NCBI GenBank assembly: GCA_016124455.1
Contig: WGNQ01000012.1
Location: 49,718 to 113,717 of the forward strand
Source of the DNA: Sideroxydans sp.
GTDB taxonomy: Bacteria > Pseudomonadota > Gammaproteobacteria > Burkholderiales > Gallionellaceae
Direction of reading: 5' to 3'
DNA length: 64,000 bases
In this document: one piece after another, positions 38,457 to 48,214 of the stretch
How the letters are laid out: each line of letters opens with the position of its first letter
Position numbering within the stretch: position 1 is the stretch's first letter
The notes under the pieces: model-generated
Told to the model about the DNA's origin: nothing
Database searches by the model: none
The model's input: only the letters and a program-made list of their open reading frames with translations
Program-made: the position numbers and the translations under genes

Positions 38457-40994
38457 TCAGGAAATCTGGCGCACGAGTTCGTCGCGCAGCATGGTTGCCG
38501 TGTGTACCTGCTCCAGTGCGGTGCCGCTGATCCAGAAAGTATCTTCGGCACGAGCGCCCAGCGTATTGATCTTGGCGCTATACAGATGAATTTTATGGCG
38601 GGCCAGCACGCGAGCGATACGGGCCAGCAGGCCGGGGCGGTCGCCGGCAACTACCGTAAGGATATGGTTGCCTTTGCTGTCAGGCTGGATGGCGACCTCC
38701 GGTGTAATGGGAAAATGCTTGAGCTGGCGGCTGACCCGGCCGGAAGGCGGGGCAGCGGGGGGCGTTGTACTGGTCAATAGCTGTGCCAGCTCGTATTCGA
38801 TGTAGCCCATCACGTCGCGGTACGCCGTCTTGTTGTCGCTTGCATCCATCACCAGAAAACTGTCGAGCGCGTAGCCGTGGTGAGTGGTATGGATTTTCGC
38901 TTCCATGATGTTGTAGTTGAGCCGCTCGAAGAAGTCGCAGGCGCGGACGAACAGGTGCGGGCGGTCAGGGCTGTACATCATCACCTGAATTCCCTCGCCG
39001 ATCAGGCTCAGGCGCGCTTTGACGACAGGTTCGGTGCTGTTGGCACGGTGCGCCAGCAGGCGTGTGTGCCAGGCGATCTCGTGCGGTTCATGGCGCAGGA
39101 AATATTCGGCATCAAGCTGGGCCCAGAGCAGTTCGTATGCATCCGGCGCGATGGCGTACAGTTCCAGCTTTTCCCTGGCCTGCTCGCGGATTTCACCGAT
39201 CTGGTCGGCGATCTTGCCGCCAACCATGTAGCGTCGCGTTGCCCAGAACAGGTCCTGCAGCAGCTTGCCCTTCCATGCATTCCAGACTTTGGGGCTGGTG
39301 CCGCGGATGTCGGCCACGGTGAGCAGGTATAGTGCCACCAGATAGCGGTCATTTCTGATCCTGGCGGCGAAGGAGGCGATCACGTCCTGGTCGGACAAAT
39401 CCTGTTTCTGTGCGGTGGCGGACATGGTGAGGTGGTGTTCTACCAGCCATGCCACGAGTTCCGTGTCTTCGCGCGTCAGGCCATGCTGTTTGCAGAAGCG
39501 CATCGCATCGGCACGTCCCAGCTGTGAGTGGTCGCCGCCGCGCCCCTTGGCGATGTCGTGGAACAGCCCGGCGATGTACAGCACTTCGGGGCGGGCAAAA
39601 TCCTTGATCAGCTTGCTGCACAGTGGATGTTCGTGCGCGTGCTTTTCCAGGGTGAAGCGGCGCAGGTTGCGCACCACCATCAGGATGTGTTCATCCACGG
39701 TGTAGACATGGAACAGGTCGTGCTGCATCTGGCCGACGATGCGGCCGAAAGCCGGCAGGTAATGGCCGAGAATGCCGTGGTGGTTCATGCGCCGCAGGGC
39801 GTGGGTCAGGCCTTGCGGCTGGCGCAGTATCTCCATGAACAGCGCATGATTGCGCGGATCGTGACGGAATGTGGCGTCGATTTCATGCTTGGCGCGCCAC
39901 AGCGCGCGCAGGGTCGAGGCCGAGAATCCCCTGAGTTCGGGATGTTGCTGCAGCAGCAGGAAGCTCTCAAGAATGGCAGTGGGTTCGCGCTCGAACAGGT
40001 GCTCGTCGCGGGCTTCCAGCAAGTCGCAGCATGCAATGAAGCGCTCATTGACCGGATGTGTGGTACCGGAATCCGGAAACAGGCGCGCCCGCAGGTTTTG
40101 CAGCAGCACCGCGTTAAGCTGCAGCACTGCCTGCTTGGTGCGGTAATAGCGCTGCATCAGGTGCTCGCTGGCACGACGCGTGCCGGTTGCGGCAACATGC
40201 ATCTGCTCGGCCAGCGCATTCTGGAAATCGAACAGCAAACGGTCCTCGCGCCGTTGCGACAGGTAATGCAGGCGGATCCGCAGGGTCTGCAACAGTGCCT
40301 CGTGGCGCGCGATGGAGCGCGATTCAGTCGGGGTGATCATGCCGGCTTTCGCCATTTCGCCCCAGGTGTCGCCAAAACCGCAGGCGCGGCTGATCCATAG
40401 TACGGTTTGCAAATCGCGCAGGCCGCCAGGGCTTTCCTTCAGGTTAGGTTCCAGGTTGTAGTCGTCTTCGAGGAAGCTCCTGTGCCGGTTTTCCTGCTCC
40501 TGCAGTTTGGCGAGGTAAAAGGTGCGGCGGCTCAGGTGATTGGACAGTACATCGCGCATTTCCTGGAACAACGGCTGGTTGCCGGTAATCAGCCTCGCTT
40601 CCAGCAGGTTGGTCTGTACGGTAACGTCCGATGATTCTGCCATGCAGTCGCCCACGGTGCGGATGCTGTGGCCGACTTCCAGTCCGATGTCCCACAGCAC
40701 ACCTATCAATTGCTGCAGGCGTTGCTGCAAGGCGGTATCCGGATGCTGCGGCAGCAGGATCAGCAGGTCGATATCAGACTTGGGATACAGTTCGCTGCGG
40801 CCATAGCCGCCTACCGCCACCAGCGAAAGCGCGGGGGGCATGTCGAGCATGAGCCATACCTGGCACAAATGCTCGTCGACCAGCCGGGCATGGGCATGCA
40901 GGTGGCGCAGCGGCTGGGCGTTGGAGATGTAGTCCTGCTGCAGCGTCAGGCGCGCCGCACGCAGGCTGTCGCGTATTTCGGCAGTGGATGGCAC
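38457..40994 (-). CDS. glnD: [Protein-PII] uridylyltransferase/uridylyl-removing enzyme
   Basis: Senses glutamine and modifies PII proteins. The 845 residues give the full domain order: nucleotidyltransferase with GGYGRSELYPKSDIDLLILL (about residues 62-81), helical linker, HD hydrolase domain with GLFHDIAKGRGGDHS (about 470), and two C-terminal ACT domains (about 680-845). It starts five bases after map and shares its transcript, a common proteobacterial arrangement. Confidence 0.96.
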   Translation of the reverse strand: MPSTAEIRDSLRAARLTLQQDYISNAQPLRHLHAHARLVDEHLCQVWLMLDMPPALSLVAVGGYGRSELYPKSDIDLLILLPQHPDTALQQRLQQLIGVLWDIGLEVGHSIRTVGDCMAESSDVTVQTNLLEARLITGNQPLFQEMRDVLSNHLSRRTFYLAKLQEQENRHRSFLEDDYNLEPNLKESPGGLRDLQTVLWISRACGFGDTWGEMAKAGMITPTESRSIARHEALLQTLRIRLHYLSQRREDRLLFDFQNALAEQMHVAATGTRRASEHLMQRYYRTKQAVLQLNAVLLQNLRARLFPDSGTTHPVNERFIACCDLLEARDEHLFEREPTAILESFLLLQQHPELRGFSASTLRALWRAKHEIDATFRHDPRNHALFMEILRQPQGLTHALRRMNHHGILGHYLPAFGRIVGQMQHDLFHVYTVDEHILMVVRNLRRFTLEKHAHEHPLCSKLIKDFARPEVLYIAGLFHDIAKGRGGDHSQLGRADAMRFCKQHGLTREDTELVAWLVEHHLTMSATAQKQDLSDQDVIASFAARIRNDRYLVALYLLTVADIRGTSPKVWNAWKGKLLQDLFWATRRYMVGGKIADQIGEIREQAREKLELYAIAPDAYELLWAQLDAEYFLRHEPHEIAWHTRLLAHRANSTEPVVKARLSLIGEGIQVMMYSPDRPHLFVRACDFFERLNYNIMEAKIHTTHHGYALDSFLVMDASDNKTAYRDVMGYIEYELAQLLTSTTPPAAPPSGRVSRQLKHFPITPEVAIQPDSKGNHILTVVAGDRPGLLARIARVLARHKIHLYSAKINTLGARAEDTFWISGTALEQVHTATMLRDELVRQIS

Positions 40995-40999
40995 GGTGA

Positions 41000-41785
41000 T
41001 TAGAGTGCTGGCGACCCGGCAGAAACGGTCAGCACTTCAAAGCCGTTTTCGGTAACCAGTATGGTGTGCTCCCATTGTGCCGACAGGCTGTGATCCTTGG
41101 TGACGATGCTCCAGCCATCGCCCAGTTGCTTGATGGCAGCTTTGCCGGCATTGATCATCGGCTCAATGGTGAAAATCATTCCGGTTTCCAGGCGCAATCC
41201 GGTGTTAGGCTTCCCATAATGCAACACCTGGGGCTCTTCATGGAATGTCTTGCCAATGCCATGACCGCAGAATTCACGCACCACGCTGTAACCCAGCGGC
41301 TCGACGAAACTCTGGATGGCGTGGCCGATGTCGCCCAGACAGGCGCCAGGCCGGACAGCACGAATGCCCCGCCACATCGCTTCATAGGTGGATTCGCACA
41401 GGCGCCGGGCCTGGATCGAAGGCTCTCCGACATAGTACATGCGGCTGGAATCGCCGTGGTAACCGTCCTTGATCGGGGTTACGTCGATGTTGAGTATGTC
41501 CCCGTTCTTGAGCTTCTTGTCGCTGGGCACGCCGTGGCATACCTGATGGTTGATAGACGTACAAATAGATTTGGGGTAGGGGCGATGCCCGGCGGGTGCA
41601 TAGTTTAGCGGTGCTGGTATGGCTTGCTGTACGTCTACCGTGTAATCGTGGCAGAGCTTGTCCAGTTCGTCAGTAGTGACGCCTGGTTTGACGAATGGCG
41701 TGATGTAATCGAGCAATTCGCTGGCCAGACGGCCGGCGATGCGCATTTTTTCGATTTCCTGCGGGGTTTTGATGCTGACAGGCAT
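41000..41785 (-). CDS. map: Methionine aminopeptidase, type I
   Basis: Removes the N-terminal Met from nascent proteins. The 261 residues contain the pita-bread-fold metal ligands in NIDVTPIKDGYHGDSSR (two Asp), the His of FCGHGIGKTFHEEP, and the two Glu of TIEPMINAG and the C-terminal WEHTILVTE. First gene of map-glnD. The usual upstream partner rpsB is not present; on that side is a 183-bp gap and a divergent glycine-zipper gene. Confidence 0.96.
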   Translation of the reverse strand: MPVSIKTPQEIEKMRIAGRLASELLDYITPFVKPGVTTDELDKLCHDYTVDVQQAIPAPLNYAPAGHRPYPKSICTSINHQVCHGVPSDKKLKNGDILNIDVTPIKDGYHGDSSRMYYVGEPSIQARRLCESTYEAMWRGIRAVRPGACLGDIGHAIQSFVEPLGYSVVREFCGHGIGKTFHEEPQVLHYGKPNTGLRLETGMIFTIEPMINAGKAAIKQLGDGWSIVTKDHSLSAQWEHTILVTENGFEVLTVSAGSPAL

Positions 41786-41968
41786 GACTCAACTAATAAT
41801 ATAACCAACAAGCAGCAAGGATAGTGGATAGCGCAAGCAATAACAACCTTGTTGTCGTTATTCAATCTATTGCGTGAACTTTACGGAGTACGCGTGCTCT
41901 ATGTATTGGTATTATCCTGGTTGCCGATGGGCAGTATTAATTACCTTTATTTTCCGGAGAAATCAAGA

Positions 41969-42295
41969 ATGAAAAAAGCAACTTGTCTGGCCTTGGTGTT
42001 GTTGGCTACCAGCGGTTCGGCGATGGCTGTGGATAGCGGTGCATTGATCGGTGGTGCAGCGGGCGCGGCGGCAGGCGCGGCAATCGGTAACAGCGCAAAT
42101 GGGCAAAATGGCGCTATTCTCGGTGCGGCACTCGGCGCCGCAGCAGGCGTTGCCCTGGGTAGCAGCGACCAGCCGCAGCCGGCACCTGTGCAGGCGGCGC
42201 GTCCCGCTGCCCACGAGGAAGAAGTTCACTATCGTCAGCATGAAGAAGACAATGACCGTCATTGGAAACGGCGCGAGCAGGACAGCGAGGACTGA
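41969..42295 (+). CDS. Glycine-zipper envelope protein
   Basis: A 108-residue protein: signal peptide (MKKATCLALVLLATSGSAMA), a glycine-zipper membrane segment (GGAAGAAAGAAIGN and GAALGAAAGVALG, about residues 27-65), and a charged His/Glu-rich C-terminus. GGAGAAATCAAG precedes the ATG at 41969; the longer open frame upstream has no ribosome site. Such proteins can associate with the outer membrane, but the role is unknown. Ends 50 bases before a strong terminator. Confidence 0.7.
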   Translation: MKKATCLALVLLATSGSAMAVDSGALIGGAAGAAAGAAIGNSANGQNGAILGAALGAAAGVALGSSDQPQPAPVQAARPAAHEEEVHYRQHEEDNDRHWKRREQDSED

Positions 42296-42346
42296 ATGAC
42301 TGGAACGTTGCGGAACCAGTCAGACTGACGGAATGGTTCCGGAATG

Positions 42347-42378
42347 AAAAAAGGCACGCTAAGCGTGCCTTTTTTGTT
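42347..42378. terminator. Bidirectional terminator between the glycine-zipper gene and rhlE
   Basis: An A-run, then AGGCACGCT/AAGCGTGCCT as inverted arms (42352-42370), then TTTTTTGTTT. Symmetric A and T tracts serve both convergent genes. Confidence 0.88.
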
Positions 42379-42399
42379 TGGCTTGGACTTACTGGCCCA

Positions 42400-43926
42400 T
42401 TACCACTTGTTACCGTTGCTGCTGTTATGGCCGCGCCCGAGAGAAAAGCCTGTGCTCTGGCGACGTTGCTGCCCGCCGGTTCCTGTACCGGCGCGATTGC
42501 CGTTCACGTTGCCGTTGGCGCCATGGGACGATTGGCTGTTATTGCCATTGCCGAAGCGCTGGTGTTTCTGGCCTTCGCGGCGTTGCTGGCCGTTACGGTC
42601 GTCACGGGCAAAACCGTGACGGCTGTCCGGAGCGTGATGGCGCGGGCCATTCGCGCCACGCGGGCCGGATGCACTACGTGGCCCGCCGGCGCCACGCGGG
42701 CCGCCGTTACCGCGACCGCCGGGGGAGGCGGGACGCGGCTTGAACTTCGGTTCCATGCCTTCGATGGTATGTGGCTGGATGCCTTGGCCGGTGTAGCGCT
42801 CGATATTCCTCAGGGTGCCGGAATCGCGGTTGGAGGCGAACGATACGGCAATGCCTGATGCGCCGCCGCGGCCGGTACGGCCGATGCGGTGCACGTAGTC
42901 CTCGGCGAACTTGGGCAGATCGAAGTTGATCACGTGCGATACGCCGGGTACGTCGATGCCGCGCGCTGCGACGTCGGTGGCGACCAGGATGCGCACCTGT
43001 CCGCGGCGCAGGTTGTTCAGCGTACGGTTGCGTTCGCGCTGATTCATGTCGCCATGCAGTGCGGCTGCCGAATGGCCTTGTGCCGACAGATTGTCAGCCA
43101 GCATGTCGGCATCGCGCTTGGTGGCCGTGAACACTACGGCCTGGTTCAGGTCCACGTCGCGCAGCAAGTGGTCGAGCAGGCGATTCTTGTGTGCCATGTC
43201 GTCAACATACATCAGGCGCTGTTCGATGTTCTCGTGACGTGCCTGGGTGGCGGCGATGCTGATGCGCTTGGGCGTCTTCAGCAGGCGCTGTGCAAGTTTG
43301 CCGATCACGCCTTCCAGCGTGGCGGAGAACAACAGGGTCTGGCGGGTTTCCGGGGTGGCGGCGGCGATGCGCTCCACGTCGTCGATGAAACCCATGTCCA
43401 GCATGCGGTCGGCTTCGTCCAGAATCAGCATGTCCAGGCGCGAGAAGTCGATGCGGCCGCGCTCGATGTGGTCGATCAGGCGTCCCGGCGTCGCCACCAG
43501 GATGTCGACCGGGCTCGACAGCAGCTTGTTTTGCAGCGGATAGGGCATGCCGCCGAGGATGCTGACCACTTTCAGGCGCATGTTCTTGCCGTATTTGGCA
43601 GCAGCGTCGGAAACCTGTTGCGCCAGTTCGCGCGTCGGGGTCAATACCAGCACGCGCGGCCCCTTGCTGCGCACGGCAGAGGGTTCGGCGATGCGATGCA
43701 GCGCGGGCAGGATGAAAGCGGCAGTCTTGCCGGTGCCGGTCTGGGCAGATGCCATCAGGTCGTGGCCGGCCATGACTTCGGGAATCGCCTGCGCCTGGAT
43801 CGGCGTGGGCACGGTATAGCCGGTATCTTCCACGGCCTTGAGGATGGCGGGATTCAGGCCGAGTGTGGCGAACGTCGCCACCGGAGTTGCGATGGCTTCT
43901 GGTGTTGCTGTGTTTTCTATGGACAC
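42400..43926 (-). CDS. rhlE: DEAD-box ATP-dependent RNA helicase, RhlE-like
   Basis: RNA helicase of 508 residues. Q-motif FATLGLNPAILKAVEDTGY with PTPIQAQAIP, motif I ASAQTGTGKT, Ia PTRELAQQ, II DEAD in ILDEADRMLD, III SAT, then helicase C with VATDVAARGIDVPGVSHVIN and HRIGRTGRGG. The last about 120 residues are a disordered Gly/Arg/Asn/His-rich tail, as in RhlE. Translation starts at GTG (43926) behind AAGGA. A promoter about 200 bases upstream implies a long leader. Typical roles are ribosome assembly and mRNA turnover, often in the cold. Confidence 0.93.
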   Translation of the reverse strand: MSIENTATPEAIATPVATFATLGLNPAILKAVEDTGYTVPTPIQAQAIPEVMAGHDLMASAQTGTGKTAAFILPALHRIAEPSAVRSKGPRVLVLTPTRELAQQVSDAAAKYGKNMRLKVVSILGGMPYPLQNKLLSSPVDILVATPGRLIDHIERGRIDFSRLDMLILDEADRMLDMGFIDDVERIAAATPETRQTLLFSATLEGVIGKLAQRLLKTPKRISIAATQARHENIEQRLMYVDDMAHKNRLLDHLLRDVDLNQAVVFTATKRDADMLADNLSAQGHSAAALHGDMNQRERNRTLNNLRRGQVRILVATDVAARGIDVPGVSHVINFDLPKFAEDYVHRIGRTGRGGASGIAVSFASNRDSGTLRNIERYTGQGIQPHTIEGMEPKFKPRPASPGGRGNGGPRGAGGPRSASGPRGANGPRHHAPDSRHGFARDDRNGQQRREGQKHQRFGNGNNSQSSHGANGNVNGNRAGTGTGGQQRRQSTGFSLGRGHNSSNGNKW

Positions 43927-44126
43927 GTTTATTCCTTACGTTTAAGTAACAGCGCATGCGTGGCGCGTGCCACACAATGAAATTCAGTAGGAGTTTTCAG
44001 CTCTACCGGCGCAAAACATCGTCGCTAACCGGTAAAACAAGGCGCATCAGAACGACGCAAGGTCGGGGATGCAGGGGGTCAGGAAACGATGAACCAACGC
44101 TGCATCAACATCGCAGCGAGGTGCGC

Positions 44127-44154
44127 ATTATAGGTGGAAAAGCCAGAAACGCAA
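44127..44154 (-). promoter_or_regulatory. Predicted promoter for rhlE and start of its long leader
   Basis: On the - strand TTGCGT (44154-44149) and consensus TATAAT (44132-44127) are 16 bp apart, followed by GCGC. It leaves a leader of about 195 bases (43927-44120) before the GTG. The rest of the 343-base gap 43927-44269 holds no gene that I can see; next to the hemerythrin start it has a small hairpin ATGCCA-TC-TGGCAT (about 44174-44187) and GGGGAGG as ribosome site. Confidence 0.5.
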
Positions 44155-44269
44155 GTTAAATATGGGGAATGCCTATGCCATCTGGCATATGGTGCCGGGG
44201 CCGTTTTGCTGCTAGATTAGGCCGGTACTGCATATTTTCAGTGCCGGATATCCTCGGGGAGGCGATTTC

Positions 44270-44668
44270 ATGGTGTTAATCGAGTGGAGCGACCAGTTTG
44301 AACTGGGCGTGGCATGCATGGACAGCGCGCATCACGAATTCGTCAACCTGCTCGAACGCCTGAATTCCGCACCGGAGAAAGACCTGCCCGCTTTGTTTGC
44401 GAAACTGGTCGAACATACCGCACAGCATTTTGCACAGGAAGAACGCTGGATGGCGGAAAGCGGTTTCCCTCCCATTGAGCTGCATCGCGACGAGCACAGA
44501 CGTGTGCTGGACATCCTGCATGAAGCGCTGCAGCAGGTACAGGCGGGCGACATGGCATCGGGCAAGACGCTGGCCAGGGAAATGCTGGCCTGGTTTGAGC
44601 AGCATGCGGCCAGCATGGATCTGGCGCTGGCGCGGCATATCGAAGCGACCGGGTATTCGGCCGACTGA
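44270..44668 (+). CDS. Bacteriohemerythrin
   Basis: Single-domain non-heme di-iron O2-binding protein, 132 residues. Ligand pattern is intact: H21/H22 in MDSAHHEF, H53 and E57 in QHFAQEE, H72 and H76 in LHRDEH, H112 and D117 in QHAASMD. No membrane or signalling domain. It may deliver or sense oxygen. Strong Shine-Dalgarno GGGGAGG. It has its own gap before typA. Confidence 0.92.
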   Translation: MVLIEWSDQFELGVACMDSAHHEFVNLLERLNSAPEKDLPALFAKLVEHTAQHFAQEERWMAESGFPPIELHRDEHRRVLDILHEALQQVQAGDMASGKTLAREMLAWFEQHAASMDLALARHIEATGYSAD

Positions 44669-44764
44669 AGCCTGCTGCATAGATTCCGGATTTTCAAAGA
44701 ATCGCAGGAACTTAGGTTGTGCTGTGCTAAAATGCGCGCCTTTTGAATTTGCAGGTAGTCCATC

Positions 44765-46594
44765 ATGTCGCGCGCACTCCGTAATATCGCCATTATTGCC
44801 CACGTTGACCACGGTAAAACCACACTGGTTGACCAACTTCTCCGCCAGTCCGGTACTTTCCGCGAAAACCAGAAAGTGGACACGCGGGTTATGGACAGCA
44901 ACGACCTGGAAAAAGAGCGCGGCATTACCATTCTCGCCAAGAATACCGCCATCGAATACGAAGGCACCCATATCAATATCGTCGACACACCGGGGCACGC
45001 CGACTTTGGCGGCGAGGTGGAGCGCGTGCTGGGCATGGTGGACGGCGTGCTGCTGCTGGTGGATGCGGTGGAAGGGCCGATGCCGCAGACGCGTTTCGTT
45101 ACCAAAAAGGCGCTGGCACTTGGCCTGAAGCCGATCGTGGTGATCAACAAGGTGGATCGCCCGGGTGCCCGTCCGGACTGGGTGTTGAACCAGACCTTTG
45201 ATTTGTTCGACAAGCTGGGCGCAACCGACGAACAGCTCGATTTTCCCATTATTTACGCTTCCGGCCTGAATGGCTGGGCATGCCTGGATCTGGGCGATGC
45301 CCCGTCCAACGGTGGTGCGGCGGCAGACATGCGCGCCTTGTTCGACACCGTGCTGAAGTTTGTGCCGAGCCCGCCGGGCAGCGCCGATGCGCCGCTGCAA
45401 CTGCAGCTGGCCGCACTGGATTACTCGACATTCACGGGACGCCTGGGCGTAGGCCGTGTGCTGAACGGCCGCATCAAGCCCGGCCAACAAGTCGTGGTGA
45501 TGAATCATGACAAGCAAGTGGGTTCCGGTCGCATCAATCAGGTGCTCGGCTTTCAGGGGCTGGAGCGCGTACCGGTGGAAAGTGCCGAAGCGGGCGACAT
45601 CATTATCATCTCCGGCCTGGAAGATATCGGCATCGGCGTCACCATCTGCGACAAGGATAATCCTGTCGGGCTGCCGTTGCTGACGGTGGACGAGCCGACG
45701 CTGACCATGGACTTCATGGTGAACTCTTCGCCGCTGGCCGGCACCGAAGGCAAGTTCGTCACCAGTCGCCAGATTCGCGATCGCCTGACCAAGGAGCTGC
45801 TGACCAACGTTGCGCTGCGGGTGGAAGATACCGCGGATGCCGATGTGTTCCGCGTTTCCGGCCGCGGTGAATTGCACCTGACCATCCTGCTGGAAAACAT
45901 GCGCCGTGAAGGCTTCGAGATGGCAGTGGCCAAGCCGCGCGTGGTGTACAAGGAAATCAACGGTGAAAAGTGCGAGCCGTACGAGAACCTGACCATCGAC
46001 CTGGAAGACGGCCATCAGGGTGCGGTCATGGAAGAAATCGGTCGCCGCCGCGGTGAGCTCACCAATATGGAGTCGGACGGGCAGGGACGCACCCGCCTCG
46101 AATACCATATTCCGGCACGCGGCCTGATCGGCTTCCAGTCCGACTTCATGACCATGACCCGCGGTTCCGGCCTGATGAGCCACGTGTTCGATGACTACGG
46201 CCCGGTCAAGGCCGATCTGCCGGGCCGGCATAACGGCGTGCTGATTTCGCAGGAAGACGGCGAAGCCGTGGCCTATGCGTTGTGGAACCTGGAAGACCGT
46301 GGCCGCATGTTCGTCAGCCCCGGCGACAAACTGTACGAAGGCATGATTATCGGCATCCACAGTCGCGACAACGACCTGATCGTCAACCCGATCAAGGGCA
46401 AGAAGCTGACCAACGTGCGCGCTTCCGGTACCGACGAAGCGGTGCGCCTGACCACGCCGATCAAGCTGACGCTGGAATCCGCAGTGGAATTCATCGATGA
46501 TGACGAACTGGTGGAACTCACCCCGAAGTCGATTCGTATGCGCAAGCGCTACCTGAAGGAACATGAACGCAAGCGTGCGTTGCGTGCCGAGTAG
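44765..46594 (+). CDS. typA: Ribosome-associated GTPase TypA/BipA
   Basis: Translational GTPase of 609 residues involved in 50S assembly and stress adaptation. G1 [10 protein letters not shown], the DxxPGH motif [13 protein letters not shown], and the NKVD motif [10 protein letters not shown] lie in the GTPase domain; domain II, two EF-G-like domains and the BipA-specific C-terminal domain ([18 protein letters not shown]) follow. Ends in a strong terminator. Confidence 0.96.
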   Translation: MSRALRNIAIIAHVDHGKTTLVDQLLRQSGTFRENQKVDTRVMDSNDLEKERGITILAKNTAIEYEGTHINIVDTPGHADFGGEVERVLGMVDGVLLLVDAVEGPMPQTRFVTKKALALGLKPIVVINKVDRPGARPDWVLNQTFDLFDKLGATDEQLDFPIIYASGLNGWACLDLGDAPSNGGAAADMRALFDTVLKFVPSPPGSADAPLQLQLAALDYSTFTGRLGVGRVLNGRIKPGQQVVVMNHDKQVGSGRINQVLGFQGLERVPVESAEAGDIIIISGLEDIGIGVTICDKDNPVGLPLLTVDEPTLTMDFMVNSSPLAGTEGKFVTSRQIRDRLTKELLTNVALRVEDTADADVFRVSGRGELHLTILLENMRREGFEMAVAKPRVVYKEINGEKCEPYENLTIDLEDGHQGAVMEEIGRRRGELTNMESDGQGRTRLEYHIPARGLIGFQSDFMTMTRGSGLMSHVFDDYGPVKADLPGRHNGVLISQEDGEAVAYALWNLEDRGRMFVSPGDKLYEGMIIGIHSRDNDLIVNPIKGKKLTNVRASGTDEAVRLTTPIKLTLESAVEFIDDDELVELTPKSIRMRKRYLKEHERKRALRAE

Positions 46595-46620
46595 CAACCA
46601 AGGCAGTTGCAGGTAAAGAC

Positions 46621-46650
46621 AGGGGCGCACAGGCGCCCCTTGTTTTTTTC
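46621..46650 (+). terminator. Rho-independent terminator after typA
   Basis: AGGGGCGC (46621-46628) and GCGCCCCT (about 46633-46640) form the stem, with TGTTTTTTT after it. Confidence 0.88.
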
Positions 46651-46722
46651 AGCACGCGAATGGAATCGGTTATGATTTCCATTGTCATATCTGCCTTTAA
46701 CATGCCCTGAATGGAGTAGCCA

Positions 46723-48171
46723 ATGTTGCGTTTATCTTGCCTGTTTGCGTGTTTGTTGCTGGCGCCGCTGTCTGCGCAGGCAGCAGATCAGGGTAGTATT
46801 CCCGCCGCCGCTCCCGCTGCAAATCCGGTCGATGTGGTGCCGCTTGCCGGTGATGCTGCTGCCGATACGGCTGCGCCAGAATCTGCCCCGGTCATGGACT
46901 CCGTGCAGTCGGCAGCACCCTTTGGAAGCGAGGCGGCGCAGCGGCAACTGGCGCAAAAAAAGATCGGTTTGCTGCGCGCTACGGTCAAGGCCACCACGGT
47001 GGATAAAGGCTTCCTTTCCGGCCTGTTCTCCACGTCGGTCAGGCCGGTGGATAGCGAGCTGCTGCTGGCAATGGACCGCTTCATTGCGCAGTACCCTGAG
47101 CTGCCGGACAGTGCCGAGGTATACCAGCTCAAGGCGCAGGTGCACCTGCGCATCGAAAACTACCGTGCGGCGGCGCTGGACTGGCTGATGTCGCTGGCGG
47201 CATACCCCGATTCGTCCTATGCACTTGAGGCCAGGAACGGCCTGAAATCGCTGGTGGGTGACCAGCTGAAGCCGCAGGCGCAACTTGTTCTGAGCATGAT
47301 GCAGAAGCTCGACACCTTGAGCGGCGGCCGCGAAGAACGGGTGGCCGGCTTGCTGGCCTTTATGGGCACATCGAAAGACAAGGATTTTGCCGCGCCGATC
47401 GCTGCGGAATGCAATGCATTCCTGACGCGCAACCGTGACCTGGCTGACGAAGACCGCGTCGTAAATGCGCTGGCCCACCAGAAAATGCTGCTCGACAACG
47501 AGTCGGCGATCTTCTATTTCAATGAATTGTTGGCACTCTACCCGGACAGCCCGCTGCGTGCGGACAGCCTGCTGTCGATGGGCAATATTCAGCGCAATGG
47601 GCTCAAGCACTATGAGGAGGCCGTGCTCAGTTTCAATTCGGTGATCGCGAAATACCCGGATACGGATGAGGCCAAGCAGGCCTACGAGGCATTGGCGAAC
47701 ATGTATGACGAGAACATGCGCGACTACAGCAATGCGATCAAGACCTATAACGCGATAGCCGCCCGTTACAAGGATGACCCGGTGGTGCTGCGCAGTTTGC
47801 AGGCATTGGCGAGCATCTACCAGGACAAGACCCACCAGCCGCTCGAAGCCATCGCGACTTACCGCAAGCTGGCCGATACCTTCAAGAACAAGGACGGGTT
47901 GAGTGCGCTGCTCAAGGCGGAAAAGCTGGCCTATTACACCGTCAGCGACTGGAAACTGGCGATTGAAATCAACCGGCGCATCGTCAACGACTATCCTGAT
48001 GATGACGAGGCAGTGAAAGCGATGTATGCGAATGCGGTCATCTACGAGGAGAAGCTGAAAGACCGCGAGCAGGCGATCAAGCTTTACCAGGAGCTGATAG
48101 CGCATTATCCCGGCCATAACCTGGCCAAGGACGCGCAACGTCGCAGCAGCGCGCTGGAACAGAAGAAATAA
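46723..48171 (+). CDS. Secreted TPR-repeat protein
   Basis: A 482-residue periplasmic or outer-membrane-associated protein: signal peptide ending in SAQAA (residue 20), a low-complexity Ala/Pro segment to about residue 65, then a helical array. TPR-like units are clear from about residue 260 on (NELLALYPDSPLRADSLLSMG, FNSVIAKYPDTDEAKQAYEALA, YQELIAHYPGHNLAKDAQ). The spacing resembles YbgF/BamD-type TPRs, but no partner gene is adjacent. Function unknown. Confidence 0.75.
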   Translation: MLRLSCLFACLLLAPLSAQAADQGSIPAAAPAANPVDVVPLAGDAAADTAAPESAPVMDSVQSAAPFGSEAAQRQLAQKKIGLLRATVKATTVDKGFLSGLFSTSVRPVDSELLLAMDRFIAQYPELPDSAEVYQLKAQVHLRIENYRAAALDWLMSLAAYPDSSYALEARNGLKSLVGDQLKPQAQLVLSMMQKLDTLSGGREERVAGLLAFMGTSKDKDFAAPIAAECNAFLTRNRDLADEDRVVNALAHQKMLLDNESAIFYFNELLALYPDSPLRADSLLSMGNIQRNGLKHYEEAVLSFNSVIAKYPDTDEAKQAYEALANMYDENMRDYSNAIKTYNAIAARYKDDPVVLRSLQALASIYQDKTHQPLEAIATYRKLADTFKNKDGLSALLKAEKLAYYTVSDWKLAIEINRRIVNDYPDDDEAVKAMYANAVIYEEKLKDREQAIKLYQELIAHYPGHNLAKDAQRRSSALEQKK

Positions 48172-48179
48172 TCGGTCGG

Positions 48180-48198
48180 CCCGCAGGTATGCTGCGGG
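48180..48198. terminator. Weak hairpin between the convergent TPR and CDF genes
   Basis: CCCGCAG (48180-48186) and CTGCGGG (48192-48198) form a 7-bp stem with a five-base loop. No clear T-run on either side, so termination is uncertain. Confidence 0.4.
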
Positions 48199-48214
48199 TG
48201 TTGGCTAAATCAGC

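Noticed and set aside
44276..46630. A 784-codon open frame antisense to typA
   Set aside because: Shadow of typA codon bias in GC-rich DNA; no ribosome site, no family resemblance.
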